Shown here: one piece after another, positions 37,994 to 39,527 of the stretch | How the letters are laid out: the number at the start of each line of letters is the position of its first letter | Position numbering within the stretch: the first letter of the stretch is position 1 | IMG/VR virus record: IMGVR_UViG_3300043409_001144 | Span: 1-39,527 of that record | DNA from: a virus | Length of the DNA stretch: 39,527 bases | Strand: one strand, 5' to 3' | The notes under the pieces: model-generated | The model's database searches: none | The model's input: only the letters and a program-made list of their open reading frames with translations | What the model was told of the DNA's origin: nothing | Program-made: the position numbers and the translations under genes

Positions 37994-38407
37994 TTAATAC
38001 ATTCCTTATGGTTAGGGCAGAGAAGCAAAACCCTCATGTTTGTCAGTAGTCGGGGTAAAGATTCCCCTACCCAAATGATCGGGTAGATCGAATCTACTTA
38101 GAGTGTCACAGCACTCAGGACGGCAATCCTCTAGACATATTTTGTTGCCGCTGACCAGACTTAACACCTATGGCAGATGCCTCACTTCGGCTCTGGTCGT
38201 CCACTTGACTTGCTACCTACCTAAACCAGATCACCCTTAGCTATTAGGCCGAGGTTCTGTTTTTCGGTACGATTTGCAACAAATCATTTGGGATGATTCC
38301 CACCGATAGGGGCTTGCGCTTTCTTCCCCTCTATCACATCAACCCGAACGCGTTTCACCTGAAATTTGCTGATGCTTTTTAAACAGCCAAGTCTGAGTTG
38401 ACGTGTC
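37994..38407 (-). ncRNA. Structured non-coding region (early leader or origin candidate)
   Basis: About 410 bases without a supportable gene. On the minus strand there are many hairpins: CTACCC/GGGTAG and GGGG/CCCC near 38050-38090, GAGTG/CACTC near 38100-38116, GATTTG/CAAATC at 38271-38285, AATCA/TGATT near 38282-38298, and GATAG/CTATC with GGGG/CCCC near 38304-38336. A 15-codon frame (38023-37991 area) overlaps the RMF-like start, possibly a leader peptide. It lies between the regulators and the replication genes, the usual site of an antitermination RNA or a replication origin. Confidence 0.4.
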
Positions 38408-38590
38408 TTAATTCTTACTATTTCTAATTGCAATACACTGCTGAATACGATTTCTTTCACAGTGATCTATGTCGGTAAGTGCTGGAGTAAACTCAAAGCC
38501 TCTACCAAACGTGTTCTTCTGTGCAGGCCTAGGTTGCAATTTCAAACTTGCTGCCCTCTTATCCCCTGCTATGTTTCTTTTTTGACTCAT
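38408..38590 (-). CDS. Hypothetical basic protein, 60 aa
   Basis: ATG 38590. Lys/Arg-rich first half (SQKRNIAGDKRAASLKLQPRP), then FEFTPALTDIDHCERNRIQQ. No good ribosome site, and no recognised family; it may be a genuine early gene or a chance frame. Confidence 0.35.
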   Translation of the reverse strand: MSQKRNIAGDKRAASLKLQPRPAQKNTFGRGFEFTPALTDIDHCERNRIQQCIAIRNSKN

Positions 38591-38605
38591 ATTTAATGTC
38601 GATCC

Positions 38606-38685
38606 ACTACTAAGTAGTTGTTACATAGTGCATTTCTTCAATAATGCAAATTAACAGCGCAAAATTTAATGTTTACTTAGTAAAC
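38606..38685. promoter_or_regulatory. Two palindromes with a TACTAAGTA core
   Basis: ACTACTAAGTAGT at 38606-38618 and GTTTACTTAGTAAAC at 38671-38685 share the 9-bp palindrome TACTAAGTA (or its complement). They lie just downstream of the RHH gene and bracket about 50 bases. Such sites suit a ribbon-helix-helix dimer, so they may be the targets of the neighbouring protein, controlling the next genes. Confidence 0.45.
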
Positions 38686-38883
38686 CTAACTTATCTGTTT
38701 TCCGAGGGCTTCACACAGTAGAATTAACTCAGCTTCTTTTTTCTCAACATGTGAAAGCACTAAATCATGAAGATACTCAGACTGGCTAACATCATCGAGC
38801 TGACAAAGACCCGCCAAGGCCCTCTTAACCTTGTCAGTAGTCTTGAAGCCTATCGTTTCCATTCTTTTTTCTGGATGTTCCAT
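38686..38883 (-). CDS. Ribbon-helix-helix regulator
   Basis: 65 residues. METIGFKTTDKVKRALAGLCQLDDVSQSEYLHDLVLSHVEKKEAEL has the strand (METIGFKT), helix, SQSEYLHDLV second helix order of Arc/CopG/MetJ-type repressors. It begins two bases after the Cro-like stop, so both are on one leftward transcript. It may regulate its own operon through the TACTAAGTA palindromes directly behind it. Confidence 0.65.
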   Translation of the reverse strand: MEHPEKRMETIGFKTTDKVKRALAGLCQLDDVSQSEYLHDLVLSHVEKKEAELILLCEALGKQIS

Positions 38884-38885
38884 GT

Positions 38886-39080
38886 TTATTTACCAAAAAT
38901 GTCGGGGCGGATTTCTTCGCGAGGTATGCCGAAAAGAAGTGCAATTTTTTTAGTGTTTTCAACTGACGGCTTTTTCTGCTCTAAAACCCAAGCTGAAAAC
39001 GTAGATGTAGAGACACCAAGCGCTTTACACGCTTTTTCTTGACTGCCATGATTGGCTGAAATCTTCTGGAATATGTTCAT
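38886..39080 (-). CDS. cro: Cro-like HTH repressor
   Basis: 64 residues. The HTH spans GSQEKACKALGVSTSTFSAWVLEQKKPS in outline (12-40), of the YdaS/Cro type, then ENTKKIALLFGIPREEIRPDIFG, the usual closing helix. Divergent from the CI-like gene with operators between. It is transcribed leftwards with the RHH gene, as in an early lytic transcript. The -10 box ends six bases before the ATG, so the mRNA may be nearly leaderless. Confidence 0.8.
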   Translation of the reverse strand: MNIFQKISANHGSQEKACKALGVSTSTFSAWVLEQKKPSVENTKKIALLFGIPREEIRPDIFGK

Positions 39081-39086
39081 GATTCA

Positions 39087-39115
39087 ATTATCCACCAATA
39101 AGGGATATTTTACAA
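39087..39115 (-). promoter_or_regulatory. Promoter of the cro-like gene
   Basis: TTGTAA (minus strand, 39110-39115), 17 bases, GATAAT (39087-39092). The operator overlaps the spacer and -10 box. The same -10 box and overlap recur at 1727-1732. Confidence 0.65.
39088..39108. promoter_or_regulatory. CI/Cro operator in the divergent gap
   Basis: TTATCC, nine bases, GGATAT: an inverted repeat TATCC/GGATA centred at 39098. A distal copy at 1711-1731 matches 17 of 21 bases. A weaker GGATT/AATCC repeat (39127-39149) with wider spacing covers the cI promoter. Confidence 0.65.
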
Positions 39116-39118
39116 CCA

Positions 39119-39147
39119 TTAATTGTGGATTTAATAAAGAATATAAT
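39119..39147 (+). promoter_or_regulatory. Promoter of the cI-like gene
   Basis: TTAATT (39119-39124), 17 bases, TATAAT (39142-39147, perfect). The -10 box ends seven bases before the ATG, so transcription should begin on or next to the start codon, as for leaderless lambda cI mRNA from pRM. The weak -35 box would fit activation by bound repressor. Confidence 0.55.
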
Positions 39148-39153
39148 CCTCTA

Positions 39154-39527
39154 ATGGAATATCTAAATTATGCAAAGCGATTAAAGGAATTACAGAGCGA
39201 TAAAGGGATAAAAACACAGATAGAATTATCTGCGTGGACGGGGTTCTCTAAATCTATTATTAGCGCATGGATGCGAGGCGAAAAAATACCATCTATGGAC
39301 ACGGCTTTGAAAATAGCTGAGATGTTTGACGTGCGTGTTGAATGGCTATTAACTGGCAAAGGTAGTAAGCGCATAACTGATGCCCCACAATTACAAAACT
39401 ATATCAATGTATCAAACTTAACAAGCGATCAGCGTGCATTGATTAACCAAATGATTAACCAATTTGCACCTAAATCTAGTCAAAATAACCCAAATAAACC
39501 CTTGACAGCTCGACCGGAAAATGTGGG
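39154..39527 (+). CDS. CI-like HTH repressor (partial, cut by window end)
   Basis: 124 complete codons from ATG 39154, open at the right edge. The N-terminal XRE/CI HTH reads MEYLNYAKRLKELQSDKG, then KTQIELSAWTGFSKSIISAWMRGEKIPS and MDTALKIAEMFDVRVEWLLTGKG, the classical phage-repressor end of HTH with W-LLTG. It continues into a Gln/Asn/Pro linker (LINQMINQFAPKSSQNN). Whether a LexA-type peptidase domain follows cannot be seen. Divergent from cro, it is the probable lysogeny repressor. Confidence 0.85.
   Translation, partial: MEYLNYAKRLKELQSDKGIKTQIELSAWTGFSKSIISAWMRGEKIPSMDTALKIAEMFDVRVEWLLTGKGSKRITDAPQLQNYINVSNLTSDQRALINQMINQFAPKSSQNNPNKPLTARPENV

Noticed and set aside
37871-38086. 71-residue plus-strand frame
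   Set aside because: Antisense to the RMF-like gene and to the structured region; no ribosome site or motif.
39168-39374. 68-residue minus-strand frame at the right end
   Set aside because: It is antisense to the clear CI-like HTH gene on the plus strand.

Overview
The window looks like almost the whole genome of a temperate, tailed (podovirus-like) bacteriophage of about 40 kb from a Gram-negative, probably gammaproteobacterial, host. The evidence is a Nin-type recombination set (NinB, DUF1364, RusA), a divergent CI/Cro switch, a tyrosine integrase, a 3TM-type holin with a GH24 lysozyme, and an SU10/P22-like head and tail module. The host genus cannot be fixed. Genes of the DUF1640/DUF5678/retropepsin kind near the left end are, from memory, common in methanotrophs and relatives, which is only a weak hint. 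Bases 1-90 are homopolymer C/G and are probably an assembly artefact. Phage genes continue on both sides of the integrase and its putative att region. This suggests the sequence is the unintegrated or circularly permuted form, with arbitrary window ends.

Layout. 91-1620 (+): a partial gene, then DUF1640, HicB-like, DUF5678-like and retropepsin genes closed by a terminator. 1687-2058: an operator/promoter followed by structured non-coding sequence. 2059-9061 (+): an early operon with ERF annealing protein, DnaQ-like exonuclease, SSB (apparently with an ATT start), HNH endonucleases, three Ea22-like paralogues, an excisionase-like protein and integrase. 9062-9563: a non-coding att/regulatory region. 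9564-9824 (+): a small secreted protein. 9863-31014 (-): the late operon, read right to left: lysozyme, holin, terminase, portal, scaffold, capsid, a tail module holding a diversity-generating retroelement (DGR), nozzle, and internal virion proteins. 31015-31121: candidate late promoter. 31122-37993 (-): replication, recombination and regulation genes, including many tiny overlapping ones. 37994-38407: structured non-coding sequence. 38408-39080 (-): RHH and Cro-like regulators. 39154-end (+): CI-like repressor, cut by the window end.

The central find is a complete DGR in the order lectin-fold tail protein with variable repeat (VR), tetraloop hairpin, avd, template repeat (TR), reverse transcriptase. 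TR and VR align without gaps over 114 bp. They differ at 20 of the 29 template adenines and at only one of the 85 other positions, the signature of adenine-directed mutagenic retrohoming. The phage therefore probably diversifies its receptor-binding tip.

A second theme is immunity-region architecture. A 21-bp operator with TATCC-N9-GGATA symmetry sits in the cI/cro gap and recurs (17 of 21 bases) at 1711-1731, on an early rightward promoter at the other end of the window. If the ends join, the HicB/DUF5678/retropepsin cassette lies downstream of cI, in the position that rexAB holds in lambda.
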